Assembly (NCBI GenBank): GCA_004194705.1
Contig: SADC01000176.1
Location: forward strand, 1 to 64,000
DNA: 64,000 nt
Direction: 5' to 3'
From: Ditylenchus dipsaci
Taxonomy: Eukaryota > Nematoda > Chromadorea > Rhabditida > Anguinidae
Positions 1 to 13,984 of the stretch are shown here, one piece after another. Position 1 is the first letter of the stretch; each line of letters opens with the position of its first letter. Below the pieces are notes generated by a model. That model searched no databases. It had not been told where the DNA came from and saw only the letters and a list, made by a program, of their open reading frames with translations. A program made the position numbers and the translations under genes.

Positions 1-9
1 AAGCGTGTC

Positions 10-80
10 AGTTTTCACTAAAACGTGGCACTTTTTCACTAAAACGTGGCACTTTTTCTCCAGAACGTGAAATTAATTGT
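10..80. repeat. Degenerate ~21-bp tandem repeat at window edge
   Basis: About three copies of a 21-22 bp word containing CACTAAAACGTGGCAC stand side by side, the last one diverged. The arrangement resembles the word arrays that end several mobile elements further on, so this may be one end of an element lying mostly outside the window. No partner array in inverse orientation is visible inside the window. Confidence 0.6.
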
Positions 81-427
81 TTTAAAAAACGAAGTAGGAT
101 CTTGCTCACAATTAATAAAATCTGAGTCTGTGTTTACTATTTTGAGATTAATTAACTCTAGCCATTATTCTACTGAACTCTAAGCATTTCGAACCACCCT
201 AAACAACCTTTACTACCCTGAACATCCCAACTATCCCAGAATCTTCGACCTACTGCGACCTCAAAACTGAGAGTGGGTACTTCTGGTCGAGGTGGATATC
301 CACCTGGATGATCTAAAAAAACTTTTCGTTGAAATCAACAAACAAACCATTTTTCCTAACTAAAAAATTCTGTAAGAAATGAGGTTTGTCAGAACTAAAA
401 TTGCAATTTTACCCACTTAAACCCCCA

Positions 428-515
428 AACCAGAAGTGGTCATAGGTTCAGGTGGACATCCACATGACATCCCCCAACCAGAAATGGTCATAGGTTCAGT
501 GGACATCCACATGGA
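428..515. repeat. Local duplication of a ~45-bp unit
   Basis: Two near-identical units follow each other, each reading AACCAGAA(G/A)TGGTCATAGG and then GTGGACATCCACATG. The short palindrome GTGGACATCCAC and relatives of CCACCTGG recur in the first 1.2 kb and in other repeats of the window. No coding potential was found between 1 and 775. Confidence 0.6.
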
Positions 516-775
516 TGGCAAACAAAACATTGGTTCCGACTTATATTTATAAAAGAAATTGAGCTTGACAGGACTTAATTTGCGATATACCTACCTTAAC
601 CCAAAAACCCGGGTAGCTACCAGATTTGCCCACCTGGATACCCTGGGATATATTATTCAGTGAAATCAAAAAGGTTACGCTGTCTTTCGTACAATCGCGT
701 GGGTGATTATGTTTGTTGAGACTAAAATCGTGGCCTAACTCACCTGAGCAGAAAAATCTGGAATGACTACAACCT

Positions 776-1134
776 GGGCCGTATGCATTGGCAGCTAGGA
801 TTGAGGATAGGATTAATCCTATCCTCAAGCCGATCCATATGCATTAGGATGGATAGGATTGAGGATAGGATTAATCCTATCCTCAAGCCTATCCGTATGC
901 ATTAGGACGGATTGGATTCTAGATCGGATAATTTCAGTGCATTAGCGTCAGCTGCCGAGTAGAGCTCTCGACATTAGAAATTATCCGATCTAGAATCCAA
1001 GCCGATCCGTATGCATTAGGACGGATAGGATTAAGGATAGGATTAATCCTATCTCCGATCCGTATGCATTGGAACACGGATTGAGGATAGGATTAATCCT
1101 ATCCTCAATCCTAGCTGCCAATGCATACGGCCCC
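776..1134. repeat. Nested palindrome cluster built on GGATAGGATTAATCCTATCC
   Basis: The block begins with GTATGCATTGGCAGCTAGG and ends with its reverse complement. In between, the perfect palindrome centred on GGATTAATCC appears four times, separated by GCCGATCC(A/G)TATGCATTAGGA. A second inverted pair built on GGATTCTAGATCGGATAAT flanks the middle. The whole block can fold as a large stem or as several independent hairpins. It looks like a foldback-type mobile element; no protein is encoded. Confidence 0.75.
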
Positions 1135-1385
1135 TGGTCATGTGGATACCACCTGGCCACTACCTACTAACTAGGATCTTGCACCTAGAATCGGATACCT
1201 TGTCACTTTTTCGGCACTAATAACCTTGTCCGATCTAAATACTCTTCGGTATGCACCACAACCTTTGAAAACCATTTTGAATAATTGTTGAAACCAACGC
1301 GATTTGAACATGTAACGAAAAGTATAGGATTTTTAAATTGAGGCTAAAAGCGTGGAAACACAAAAGAGTCTTAAATCCTAACTAG

Positions 1386-1500
1386 GGTTGTCGGCTCGGC
1401 GCGCCGATTTCGGCTTTTCATGCCGAAAAGCCGAAAATTTTCGGCTTTCGGCTCGGCCGGCCGAAAATTTCGGCTTTCGGCTCGGCGCGCCGAAAATTTC
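1386..1500. repeat. Self-complementary TCGGCTTTCGGCTCGGC word cluster
   Basis: Repeated words made of TCGGC, GGCGCGCC and GGCCGGCC sit in both orientations. The left boundary reads CTAGGGTTGTCGGC, which resembles the TAGGG start of the hAT-like element at 17482. No matching right terminus was found, so it is probably a truncated element end. Confidence 0.5.
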
Positions 1501-1543
1501 AATTTAAAATCATTTATTGTCCCGGAATGAAACTGTATGAATG

Positions 1544-2000
1544 AAATTTTTAGTAAAATACTGCATTAAATTTCGTGGGAATTCAAATTTTCTAGTCAGA
1601 AAATAACTTGGATTGCTCAGAATCCCACCCCGGAATGGTCAGAAGCCCCTGAAAGTTGGTTTTTTGGGGGTTTACTAAAGGGGAGTAAACTTTTTGCGAA
1701 AATTCGATTGAGCGGATCAGATTTCCAGTCAGATGCGCTAAATCGTTCAGAATTCCAGGTTTTTGGTGGTTTTGAGTGGTTCAGGGTGAAATTCTGAGCG
1801 ATTTAGCGCATCTGACTGGAAATCTGATCCGCTCAATCGAATTTTCGCAAAAAGTTTACTCCCCCTTTAGTAAACCCCAAAAAACCAACTTTCAGGGGCT
1901 TCTGGCCATTCCGGCGTAGGATTCTGAGCAATCCAAGTTATTTTCTGACTAGAAAATTTGAATTCCCACGAAATTTAATGCAGTATTTTACTAAAAATTT
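1544..2000. mobile_element. Foldback element with ~210-bp arms
   Basis: The left arm (about 1544-1760) and the right arm (about 1790-2000) are near-perfect reverse complements. The outer ends read AAATTTTTAGTAAAATACTG and its complement, and a short loop rich in GGTTTTTGGTGG lies between. The arms differ by only a few substitutions and homopolymer length changes. No ORF lies inside, so it is non-autonomous. Confidence 0.85.
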
Positions 2001-2002
2001 AA

Positions 2003-2110
2003 ATTTGACGGGAGATTTACATAATTTGACGGGAGATTTACATATTTTGTTTGAAATTTGAATTTGACGGGATAAAAAATAAATTCGACGGGAGATTTAC
2101 ATATTTTTGA
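2003..2110. repeat. Tandem array of TTTGACGGGAGATTTACATA
   Basis: Four partly degraded copies of a ~20-bp word occur directly after the foldback at 1544-2000. The pattern is the same as the terminal word arrays of the FB-like elements in this window. No inverted partner array was found. Confidence 0.7.
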
Positions 2111-2126
2111 CGGGTGTTTTCACTTA

Positions 2127-2555
2127 GGCCTCAAACACAATGAGGAGTCTGTTTGCGGATGCTAAATCAGATTTGTCGCATGGAAATGGCCATAACTTTT
2201 TTTCAGATTTTCAAAAATTATTCTGTTATTACCATTTTGTAGCTAAGATTCAGGGCTACCAGAGGAGCATTTCATAAAGTAGATGTCTTTAAAAAATTGA
2301 GATAAAAATGAAAGACTCCGCCACAGACTCCTGCTTCAAATTCTAGTCAGGAGTCTTGGGCGGAGTCTTTCATTTTTATCTCAATTTTTCAAAAGACATC
2401 TACTTCATAAAATGCTCATCTGGTAGCCCTGAATCTTAGCTACAAAATGGTATAACAGAAAAATTTTTGAAAATCTGAAAAAAAAGTTATGGCCATTTCC
2501 GTGCGACAAATCTGATTTAGCATCCGCAAACAGACTCCTCATTGTGTTTGAGGCC
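2127..2555. mobile_element. Foldback element with TTA target duplication
   Basis: The terminal inverted repeats begin GGCCTCAAACACAATGAGG and extend about 200 bp on each side of a short loop. The trinucleotide TTA flanks both ends (2124-2126 and 2556-2558), which fits a 3-bp target duplication. The element is non-coding. Confidence 0.85.
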
Positions 2556-2660
2556 TTATAGCCTTCTTTGAAACGGTTTCAAAGGTCCGTGAAACGGTTT
2601 CATGCAACGGTTTCACGAGTATAAAAGTGCCATTGTAAACCTGTTCTCATTCTCATTTTT

Positions 2661-3139
2661 GAAAACACTCGCGTATTTGTTTTTTTAAGCGAGCCGAACG
2701 CGAGTCAAAACAATACGAGCCATTTGTATCGCGAACCATTTGGCTCGCAAACAAAACAAATGGTTCGGCTCGCTCTTTTATGTGAGTTTTGAACGTCGAT
2801 TTATTGTTAAAGACAAAAAAAGGACAAATAAAGTATTACTAGCTTAATGTTTGCAAAAAAATCAGTCAAAAAATTGAAAAAAATGAAAAATATAAACTAG
2901 ATTGGGCTTTATTTCAACAAACAATATTTTCCGCGAGCCGAACCATACGCTTATTATAGATGCAAGCCAAATGGCTCGCGAGCTAAGAAGCTATTGTCAC
3001 TTTGTTCTTTAACTTGGCGAGCCATATGGCTCGTGAGCTATATGGCTCGCGGACATAGCTATTGGCGAGCGAGCAGCTCGCGTCCTCTCAAAGGGACGCG
3101 AGCCACTGGCTCGCAAACGAGCCAAACGCACAACACTGG
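2661..3139. repeat. GAGCC/GGCTCGC word-rich element remnant
   Basis: The block is filled with short words such as GCGAGCC, ATGGCTCGCGAGC and AACCATTTGGCTCGC in both orientations. This composition of redundant subterminal words is shared with the two elements in this window that have 8-bp hAT-type duplications. The right terminus appears to be CGCACAACACTG; no convincing left partner was seen, so the copy is probably truncated. The next ~300 bp up to the ZFR start hold nothing I can name. Confidence 0.5.
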
Positions 3140-3460
3140 ATAAAAGATTCGGACTGAATCGGACCGGAAAAAAAGATTAAGGCAGGAATATTCCCGCGAA
3201 TATTCCCAAAAATATTCGGGTCGGTCTTATTCCGAACCTAGTACAGAGTTCATTTCTGCGTGAAAAGTTAAAAATGTTTCGGTTTTGAAAAGAATTTTAC
3301 GTCGATTTCGTAAAAAGCGAAACAGCAATCATGATCGTTCGAATCTTTACTTTTAATTATTCTGGGCTGCTCGTGCCAGACTCTTTTTGTCCACATTGTT
3401 CAGTCAATTTTCAAATATAAGTTCAGTTTGCAAATCATCGAGACAGTTTTCAACAACGAA

Positions 3461-7096
<3,636 letters not shown>

Positions 7097-7429
7097 ACGA
7101 AACTATTTTAAATATTGAACTAAAATTTTTTCTTTTTTGTAACTGCAGTTATATCTCTTCGGCATTGAAAACTGAAGTTAACTCACCTTAAAAGTGGATG
7201 ACCACAAAATGCCTTAGATGATGTAATCGGTACATAGTTTTGTTAACCGGGGTTTACCGCATAAAGAAACCCTGGTGTGCATTAATCATATCATTGGAAG
7301 GGGACGATTGACCCGACCCAACTAAAAAGGAACGCTTTTTCGAGGACACGGACTTTCCCTGTAAAACCGTTTTCCTGTAAGCCAATTCCCTGTGAGGGAC
7401 GTTTCCCTGTATGGAACGGCAAGGAACTG

Positions 7430-8149
7430 TAGCGTGAAGAAAATATGTAGACTCAACTTTTGATGAGGGATCGAAGTTTGTTGAGGGATCTATGTGTGGT
7501 ACCAGTGTCGAGGTGTTCAGGTAGTGGGGCCTAAATTGTAGTGCTAAGTTGATGATACCCACATGATGGCACCCAGTTAGTGAAACTTCGTACTCGAGTG
7601 ATTCGCATGGTCTCACCCAGTGTTAATGTTACCTTAACGTAGTAGTCAGTACTCAGCTAGTTTAACCAAGTGCTAGTACTCAAAGTTAAATATTTTAGAC
7701 CATTTTTGTATTTGATTTGTATTTGATCCCTGTATTTGATGAGGTGGATCAGACCATGTTGAAAGCCGGATTACTGCCCGTGTAATACTCAGTACCGCCG
7801 AAATCAGTATTCTTATTTCTCCGCTGTCTGCTTCCTCCCTGACAGTAGCCACGCGGTATCTTTATTGCTTTTTTTCGGACTGCCTATTAGTAACTTTTTG
7901 AAATGCTTGTGCACAGGCACCGGCTCGCACATAGATTTAAAGCAATTGTTTATCTGCTAAAAAAAGTAATTCATCCAAAATGCCTTTGCTGCGTCTGCGG
8001 TTTTTAGTCCATTTTCAACTGGTCAGCTCCTTTTTTTGTTTTATTTTTGCTTTTTCTCGCAAGTTTGCGACTTTTGCGCACTTTTTACACATGCAAATTA
8101 ATTATTCCGCGTCGAGTGGTACCAAAATATTAGCTGAACAAATGGCGGA
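7430..8149. other. Intergenic stretch without a clear gene
   Basis: This stretch holds degenerate AGTACT/GTACT words near 7640-7690 and pyrimidine-rich DNA near 8020-8080. A short open frame starts at 7980 but has no recognisable domain. The sequence just before 8150 might be an upstream exon of the following ORF, but no convincing splice junction was found. Confidence 0.4.
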
Positions 8150-8607
8150 ATGCCATATGTTATAGAAAAGTCGTCGCTAAAAAATTCTTTAGACACCATG
8201 AAATTTATCAGGGATACCGTATTTCCTCTAATAGCAGCGCATGGGCTACTATTTTTCAATGGAGGCTTTGTGGAGGCTTTACAGGAGTTGCTTGGAAAAC
8301 AATTCATCAAAGTTCCCCCAAGCTCACTATCAGGGTCCCTTCCTGTAAGTCCTTTTTTCGGTTGTTATCCTCTAATTTTATGCATTTGTCACTATGCTTT
8401 GCTCAGCAGTCTAGTCGCTGCTGTCACTTATAATTAAAAGTCAAAGATAACTCTTCATTTTTACAGAAGGATAAAGAGAAAATCATTAATCTACTTAGAT
8501 ACATACTAACAGGTGTAGTAAACCAGACGAGAATAGGAAAAGACATATTGCAAGTCTTGCCTCTACACCTTTTGTTTTACGACACGAAAGACAAGCCTGG
8601 GTGGTGA
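8150..8607 (+). CDS. Two-exon ORF of unknown family, 111 aa or the 3' end of a longer gene
   Basis: Exon 1 (8150-8344, 65 codons) ends at a GTAAGT donor. Exon 2 (8467-8607) begins after a pyrimidine-rich TTTTTACAG acceptor and joins in phase 0. The product begins MPYVIEKSSLKN and ends LHLLFYDTKDKPGW; its composition is that of a folded helical protein with hydrophobic stretches (FPLIAAHGLLFF). I do not recognise the family. An AATAAA signal lies about 100 nt after the stop, near 8711. The first methionine may be internal to a larger protein. Oddly, 20 bases of exon 1 (8215-8234) are identical to the terminal repeat of MITEs elsewhere in the window. Confidence 0.5.
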
Positions 8608-9479
8608 ATGATCAATTTGAAGGCCGTGGACATGAGCGCAGGAATCACTCACAAAATGACCATGTTGGCATGTTGTTTAACCTTACAGCCTGTCATTTTG
8701 TTTTTTCAAATAAAGCAGCAGCACATGAAAGGAGACCAACGGCGATTCTAATCGCTAATTTGCTTACATGATTGATTGCCACTGCCCCTACCCCTCTTTC
8801 GGTTCTATGTAAACTTTAAAGAATTTGCAGGCGCATAAGTATTTATCAAGACAATAAATTAGTGGGAATCTGTAGCTAAGGTGTGGAACTGATTTGGCGT
8901 CGAAAAATTTGGCGGAGAGAGACAATATCTATGAGCCCATTCAAAATTTTTTGCTTAATCATTCAACTTCTGTACGGATTTTTCAGCTTGGTTTATAACA
9001 AAACAAGGCGATGTTAAAAAAACTATAGCTTATAGCTTTGTTAAAAACCAAGTTGAAAAATTCGTAAGTAAATCCAACGATTAAGAAAAAAAACTTAAAT
9101 TGGCGGGGGACAGCCGTTGTCGGAGACGGCAATGGCCCTAAAAAGTGGTTATAAATTTCCAGTGTTAACCCTTATTCCAAAAATTTTTGGGCTATGGGCT
9201 TATGCGGTATTCGTAGAGTTTTTTTTGGTGTAATCAAAAAGTTTGAGAGAGATTAAGTTTTTCGTGAAAATGACATACCGTATAACCTCTTTTAACCCCC
9301 CAGGGGAATTATTTATCAACCACCCTCGGAGGGTGGGAGATTATTAGAGGTGGAGGATTAATAGAGGGAGAGGGTTTATATTTCAACCTCCCAGCGCCGA
9401 AGGCGCAGCAATTTAAAAAAATATTATTCAGAAAATTGTAATTCTAATTTACGGAATTTAAATTACGTCTGCATTTTAG
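8608..9479. other. 3' flank, AT-rich DNA and a degenerate MITE fragment
   Basis: After the AATAAA near 8711 the region is AT-rich and non-coding. A weak inverted pair around ACAAGGCGATGTT / TTTTTCAGCTTGG lies near 8970-9065. At about 9277-9420 a fragment starts with TACCGTATAACCTC and continues with G/C runs and TTATTAGAGG, matching the ends of the TACCGTATTTCC MITE family. The last bases (TTTTAG before 9480) read like a splice acceptor. Confidence 0.5.
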
Positions 9480-10402
9480 TCCTCCGAGCCGTTACTACTC
9501 ATTTGCGCAAAACTCATTTGCGCAAACTCATTTGCGCAAACTCATTTGCGCAAAACTCATTTGCGCAAAACTCATTTGCGCAAATTTTTTGAAGTTACAG
9601 GTTCGAAAATATTACTACCCAGGAGTTTTACCTGAGTTCTTCAACCTGGGTACGACCACGTGGGTAGAACAAAACCAAGTGGTCGTCCACTTGGATTAAA
9701 AAAATTTTTACGTTTTTCATGTTCCAAAACCTTTTTTTCTGAATTGATTTAGGCGGGCGACGGTGAATTCATCCAAGGTGAATTCATCCAACGGTGAACT
9801 CATCCAATTTTTTGTCTTGACACGTTTTCTTTAAATATTTTTCGTTCCGCCTATTCTATTGACATTACAACCAACCAATTTATACAATTCTAACATTTTT
9901 TTATACATTTTTTCATAATAGTGCAAGTATGGTAGCTATGGCCCAACCACCATGATAGACCAAGATCCACGAAAATGCACCCGAACCACCAAAATGGCCC
10001 TTGAACCATGTGAATAACTTGTACCGTTAGGATGGACGACGAAGCACCAGGATGGACCCTACACCACGTGGTACACCCGAGCCATCCGTATTTGCCTAAA
10101 CCGTAAACACTTAACGAAAAGCGACAATGCAGCTGCGACACCAACAAAGAGTATCCAGGAGAGGATACCGAGATGGGGCTACGAGGGAAATGGTACCCAG
10201 GTGTGAACATACATTTATCCAAGTAGCGTCACCCAGGCCGTCATGCCCAACACGTAGTTATTCAGGTAGTGGCACTCAGATGGAGTATCTCAAGTAGGGG
10301 TACTAAGAGGCAGTACTAAAGAGGTAGTACCTAGAAGCGAGTGCCCAGGAGCAAGCACGCATCCAGGGGGGGGGGGTAGCTAACCGGGCTAAGGTGGCTC
10401 TA

Positions 10403-10462
10403 TGTAAATTCGCCGACTGGAAATTCGCCGACACGAATTCGCCGACAGGTAAATTCGCCGAC
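10403..10462. repeat. Solo word array AAATTCGCCGACAGGT
   Basis: Four copies of a ~15-bp word lie inside element D. No inverted partner array was found between here and 11840, so this is either a relic end or an array that spread without its mate. Confidence 0.7.
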
Positions 10463-10788
10463 AACTATACCAATAATTATACTAAAACTGATATTTCTTA
10501 GAACCGAAGTACTAAGTCAAACTTCTCTACGCTTTTGGCCGGAGCGCCTTCTAGTGAATAAATTAAAAGAGCATACCCGTGCGTTTCAAAAAGTTAAGGC
10601 CTGGACCAGAATTTTTTTTTGAATCGCCCCATTTTTCACTCGTTTTGCGACAAATCTAATATTGATGACCTTATATAATTTAAAAAACTAGAAAGAAAAC
10701 TTTAAAAATCTGGATAAAAACGCATGTAAAACTTGATCTAGAAAGAAAAAATAGTGCTGGTCCGCGCCTTTTCTCCGTGTCGGGCACG

Positions 10789-11593
10789 ACTGCCCAGCGA
10801 TTGGGTACACATTGGGACTTGGGTACAGCGGTTGGGTACAATTGCGGTTGGGTACAGCGATTGGGTACAGTTTAAAAATTAGTTTTCAATTTATTTAGTC
10901 CCACCGATGTTTTTTGAAATTTTTTCACTTAGGCTTAGCCTTAGGTGCAAGGTAGACCAGTGCTCGATAGGACCGTTACCACGCATTTGGGCCCGATTTT
11001 AAGTTCCATATTTTGAAATTATAAATTGAAATGTATCAATATGTTACTGTTTATAATAAAATTGTATTCATTTCAGGTCCGAATACTTTCCATCGAAATT
11101 TTGACTTTTCTAGATTTTTACCTGCCTGCCTTCGGCAGCAACCTAATTCAATAGGAAGCCCCTTTGGGGGTACATGGTCCGGGATAAGGCTGACCCTTTG
11201 GGGGTACATGGTATGGGATGCGCCCAATGCGTGTCAACGAAGCGGCTTAAGGTCAAACGTCCGTGGCCCGAATTGACAAATTTCAATTTATAATTTAAAA
11301 TATAGAATTTTAAAATCGGGGCCAAATGCGGTGTGCCCAATGCGGGTGCCCAAATGCGGGTGCCCAAATGCGTGATAACGGTCCTATCGAGCACTGGTCT
11401 ACCTTGCACCTAAGGCTAAGCCTAAGTGAAAAAATTTCAAAAAACATGCGGTGGGACTAAATAAATTGAAAACTAATTTTTAAACTGTACCCAATCGCTG
11501 TACCAACCGCAATTGTACCCAACCGCTGTACCCAATCACAATTGTACCCAACCGCTGTACCCAACCACAATGTGTACCCATCGCTGTTTTACC
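10789..11593. mobile_element. FB-like element G: ends are arrays of TTGGGTACAGCGG, 10-bp TSD
   Basis: The left array (10797-10870) and the inverted right array (11480-11590) are made of GGGTACAGCG(A/G)TTG words. Long inverted arms follow (about 10870-10995 and 11345-11475), including CGATAGGACCGTTA. The direct repeat GTCGGGCACG flanks it at 10779-10788 and 11594-11603. The central part has two GGGGGTACATGGT modules that recur inverted at 12080-12200 in element F, so the two elements share internal sequence. Confidence 0.88.
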
Positions 11594-11995
11594 GTCGGGC
11601 ACGGCTATGCTCCTTTTAAGAGATCATAAAAAACACGAACAACCGCAACAAACAATGCAACACAACACTGACGAGAAAACAGAATTTCATACCGTATTTA
11701 AAAAGAAATCGTGTCGGGACAAAAAATTGGATGAATTCACCGTTGGATGAATTCACCGTTGATGAATTCACCTTTGGATGAATTCACCTTGGATGAATTC
11801 ACCTTGGATGAATTCACCTTGGATGAATTCACCTAGAGCCGATTTAGGCATGCAAAATTGTTTGTCTACTCACAATAATCCACAAAAGTTTAAGGTCGAC
11901 CACCTTGGAGTGGGTAACTACCCGCGGTATGATATTCCCAGTTGTTTAAACAGCATTTTGGTCTTAACAAACCGTGTTCAGGACACGATTTTTGG

Positions 11996-12406
11996 GGACA
12001 CGGACAATCACCGTACGGACGATTAAATAAAAATTTAGCAATCTGATCGATGCTAATATAGAGCTCGTATATAAAGAGTTAGCCCTTATCCCGGACCATG
12101 TACCCCCAAAGGGTCAGCCCTTATCCCGGACCATGTACCCACAAAGGGGCTTCCTATTGAATAGGTTGCCTGCCGAAGGCAGGCAGGTAGAAGGAGAAGA
12201 ATCTTAACCAAAATTAAATGGGGCTCAAATGCGGGGCTCAAATCCAAAGGGCTCAAATGCGTGTTAACGGCTCACGGTGTTCCGATTGACTCATTGTAAT
12301 AATAATTGTATGTAAACTGACGGTGAATTGTCCCAGACGGTGAATTGTCCCGACGGTGAATTGTTCCGGACGGTGAATCGTCCGTACGGTGAATTGTCAC
12401 GTACCC
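11996..12406. mobile_element. FB-like element F: GACGGTGAATTGTCC words, 9-10 bp TSD
   Basis: The right array at about 12318-12400 has five copies of the word. The left end has a short reverse-orientation counterpart (GGACAATCACCGTACGGAC). The flanks CGATTTTTGG (11986-11995) and CGATTTTGG (12407-12415) are direct repeats that differ by one T. Inside is an inverted relative of the GGGTACATGGTCCGGGATAA modules of element G and a CCTGCCGAAGGCAGG hairpin. It lies in element C but outside D. Confidence 0.75.
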
Positions 12407-12710
12407 CGATTTTGGATAGGGTACATTGATTTTTTAATACTTTCAGCTTAATCCAAAATATCGGATTCTAGAGGTGAGTGCTTATTCAAAAGAAGTACCA
12501 GGTGGATCTTCTATCCAACCTGAGGTTTACTGGTCTTATAAAAACTAGTTTATGGTTGTTATTCAAGAAAAAATAATTTCTGCTACCACCTGGATTCGAA
12601 CCTGTAACTTTAAAAAATTTGCGCAAATGAGTTTTGCGCAAATGAGTTTTGCGCAAATGAGTTGCGCAAATGAGTTTGCGCAAATGAGTTTTGCGCAAAT
12701 GAGTAGTAAT

Positions 12711-13101
12711 CCTCCGAGCAACATACAACTCGCTTTAATGCACCGATTCACACCTGGTTGGAAGTTTAAGGTGAATTACAAGCGAAAGGATATTTTGATG
12801 AAACTTTTTGTTCGCGTATTCTCGCAGAGCGCACCCATGTTCCTCATGAATCTGCTTTCTTAGCTTTGAAGGCTAACAAAAATTATAGGAATTACTCTTG
12901 GAATTCTTGGACCATAGGTCAGTTATCGAAAAAATGATAAGGGTATTGAAGTGTTTAGATTTTGAAGGGCCAGTAGACCTATTTTTTGTTAACCTTCAAA
13001 AGTACGAAGCGGGATTTATCAGGAGCTCGGGCATGCTCTGCAATATGATCGAAGTTCCCCCAGGTCAGAGTCATGGCCCCTTTCTTGGTAAATTAAAATA
13101 A
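12711..13101 (+). pseudogene. Possible coding remnant of unknown family, interrupted by element C
   Basis: Directly after element C the sequence reads in one frame SSEQHTTRFNAPIHTWLEV, then after a stop GELQAKGYFDETF...HVPHESAFLALKANK. It then moves by one base at an A-run near 12930 into IRVLKCLDFEGPVDLFF...MIEVPPGQSHGPFLG, which ends at a possible donor, CTTG|GTAAAT. The amino-acid composition is protein-like, but I do not recognise a family. Removing element C and one copy of its duplication places TTTTAG, a splice acceptor, immediately before TCCTCCGAGC, so the insertion may have hit the start of an exon. The sequence up to 13460 is otherwise unremarkable. Confidence 0.35.
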
Positions 13102-13461
13102 TAATGAAAAAAAAGGCCTGTCATAACATAAGCTGAGAAAAACAATACTTGGACGAAGAGTCTGTATGTGCAGGTTGAGCTTTATGCGAGTCAGGTCAGG
13201 TCTTGCGCGAGTTGGCTTCAGTGAATTAGTCCTTGTGCGAGTTGGGCTTTTACCCGTCCCGCGTGTATGGACGTCTCATTTTTCTTAGTTTTATTTCTTT
13301 CATGTGACTTTTTTGTATTGCAAAAATCGACTTCAGTAGTACTACTGCATTCCTACAAGGGCAAACCTCAGACCCTAGCGGTGTAGAACTCTCCGACCAA
13401 TCTTTCTCGTCACTTCTGATAGTGATGCCGAGTATCTCAACTCAGAAAAAATAAATAAAAG

Positions 13462-13934
13462 TGGCCCCCTTTTATTCCCTTCCCCTCACAATACAGCCCT
13501 TATTCCCTTTTAAATTCAAAAGGCGCCAATTAAATTTTTCAAATTTTGACTAAAAAACCATGATACCCCCCTGTGGATCGAAATTTTTTTTTTCTCAGAA
13601 CCAAAAAACAGCCGGCTTTCTCATGAAATCGGGGTCGAGAAACACGAATATGAAGTTATCTCCTCCACCTGATCAGTCCTGATCAGCCCCCCCCCCAACG
13701 CCGACCCACTTTTGATGACAATTTTGAAAAACCGATTGCATATTCGTGTTTCTCGACCCCGATTTAGGCGCGAATTTACCAATCGTTTCCGGTAAAGTGA
13801 AAATTTTTTTTTTTCAAACCACAGGGGGGTATCATGGATTTTAGTCAAAATTTGAAAAATCAAATAAGCGCCTTTTGAATTTTGAAGGGATTAAGGGCTG
13901 TATAGGGAGGGGAAGGGAATAAAAGGGGCCACTT
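13462..13934. mobile_element. Foldback element with ~190-bp arms
   Basis: The left arm (13462-13652) and the right arm (13738-13934) are reverse complements, including TTATTCCCTTCCCC, CAATACAGCCCTTA and CGGGGTCGAGAAACACG. The same outer-arm sequence recurs near 60800-60850 and 61170-61220, next to another copy of the hairpin module. No ORF is inside. Confidence 0.85.
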
Positions 13935-13984
13935 TATGGCAGAACGTTAGAAAAAAATATATTGGTATATTCTGGCTGTCTTAC

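Larger units (their letters stand above)
9755..11840. mobile_element. FB-like element D: ends are arrays of GGTGAATTCATCCAA, 9-bp TSD
   Basis: Three copies of the word stand at the left end (about 9765-9812) and seven in reverse orientation at the right end (about 11725-11832). Inside both arrays the shared sequence AATTTTTTGTC...GACACG continues the inverted repeat. The direct repeat GATTTAGGC flanks the element at 9746-9754 and 11841-11849. It is nested in element C and itself carries element G. No coding sequence is evident. Confidence 0.88.
9490..12709. mobile_element. FB-like element C: ends are arrays of TTTGCGCAAATGAG, 10-bp TSD
   Basis: The left end carries six copies of CTCATTTGCGCAAA (9497-9592). 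The right end carries six copies in the opposite orientation (about 12620-12705). The direct repeat TCCTCCGAGC flanks the element at 9480-9489 and 12710-12719 and reads as a 10-bp target-site duplication. Just inside both arrays is the shared sequence AAGTTACAGGTTCGAA. The element contains insertions D (9755-11840) and F (11996-12406). No transposase is recognisable. Long terminal repeats made of short tandem words with ~9-bp duplications are known from Drosophila FB and from sea-urchin TU elements; MULEs also make 9-11 bp duplications. Confidence 0.88.

Noticed and set aside
9490..12709. CRISPR-like look of the short repeated words
   Set aside because: The words are adjacent without unique spacers, occur in inverse arrays at both ends of flanked elements, and lie in an animal genome.
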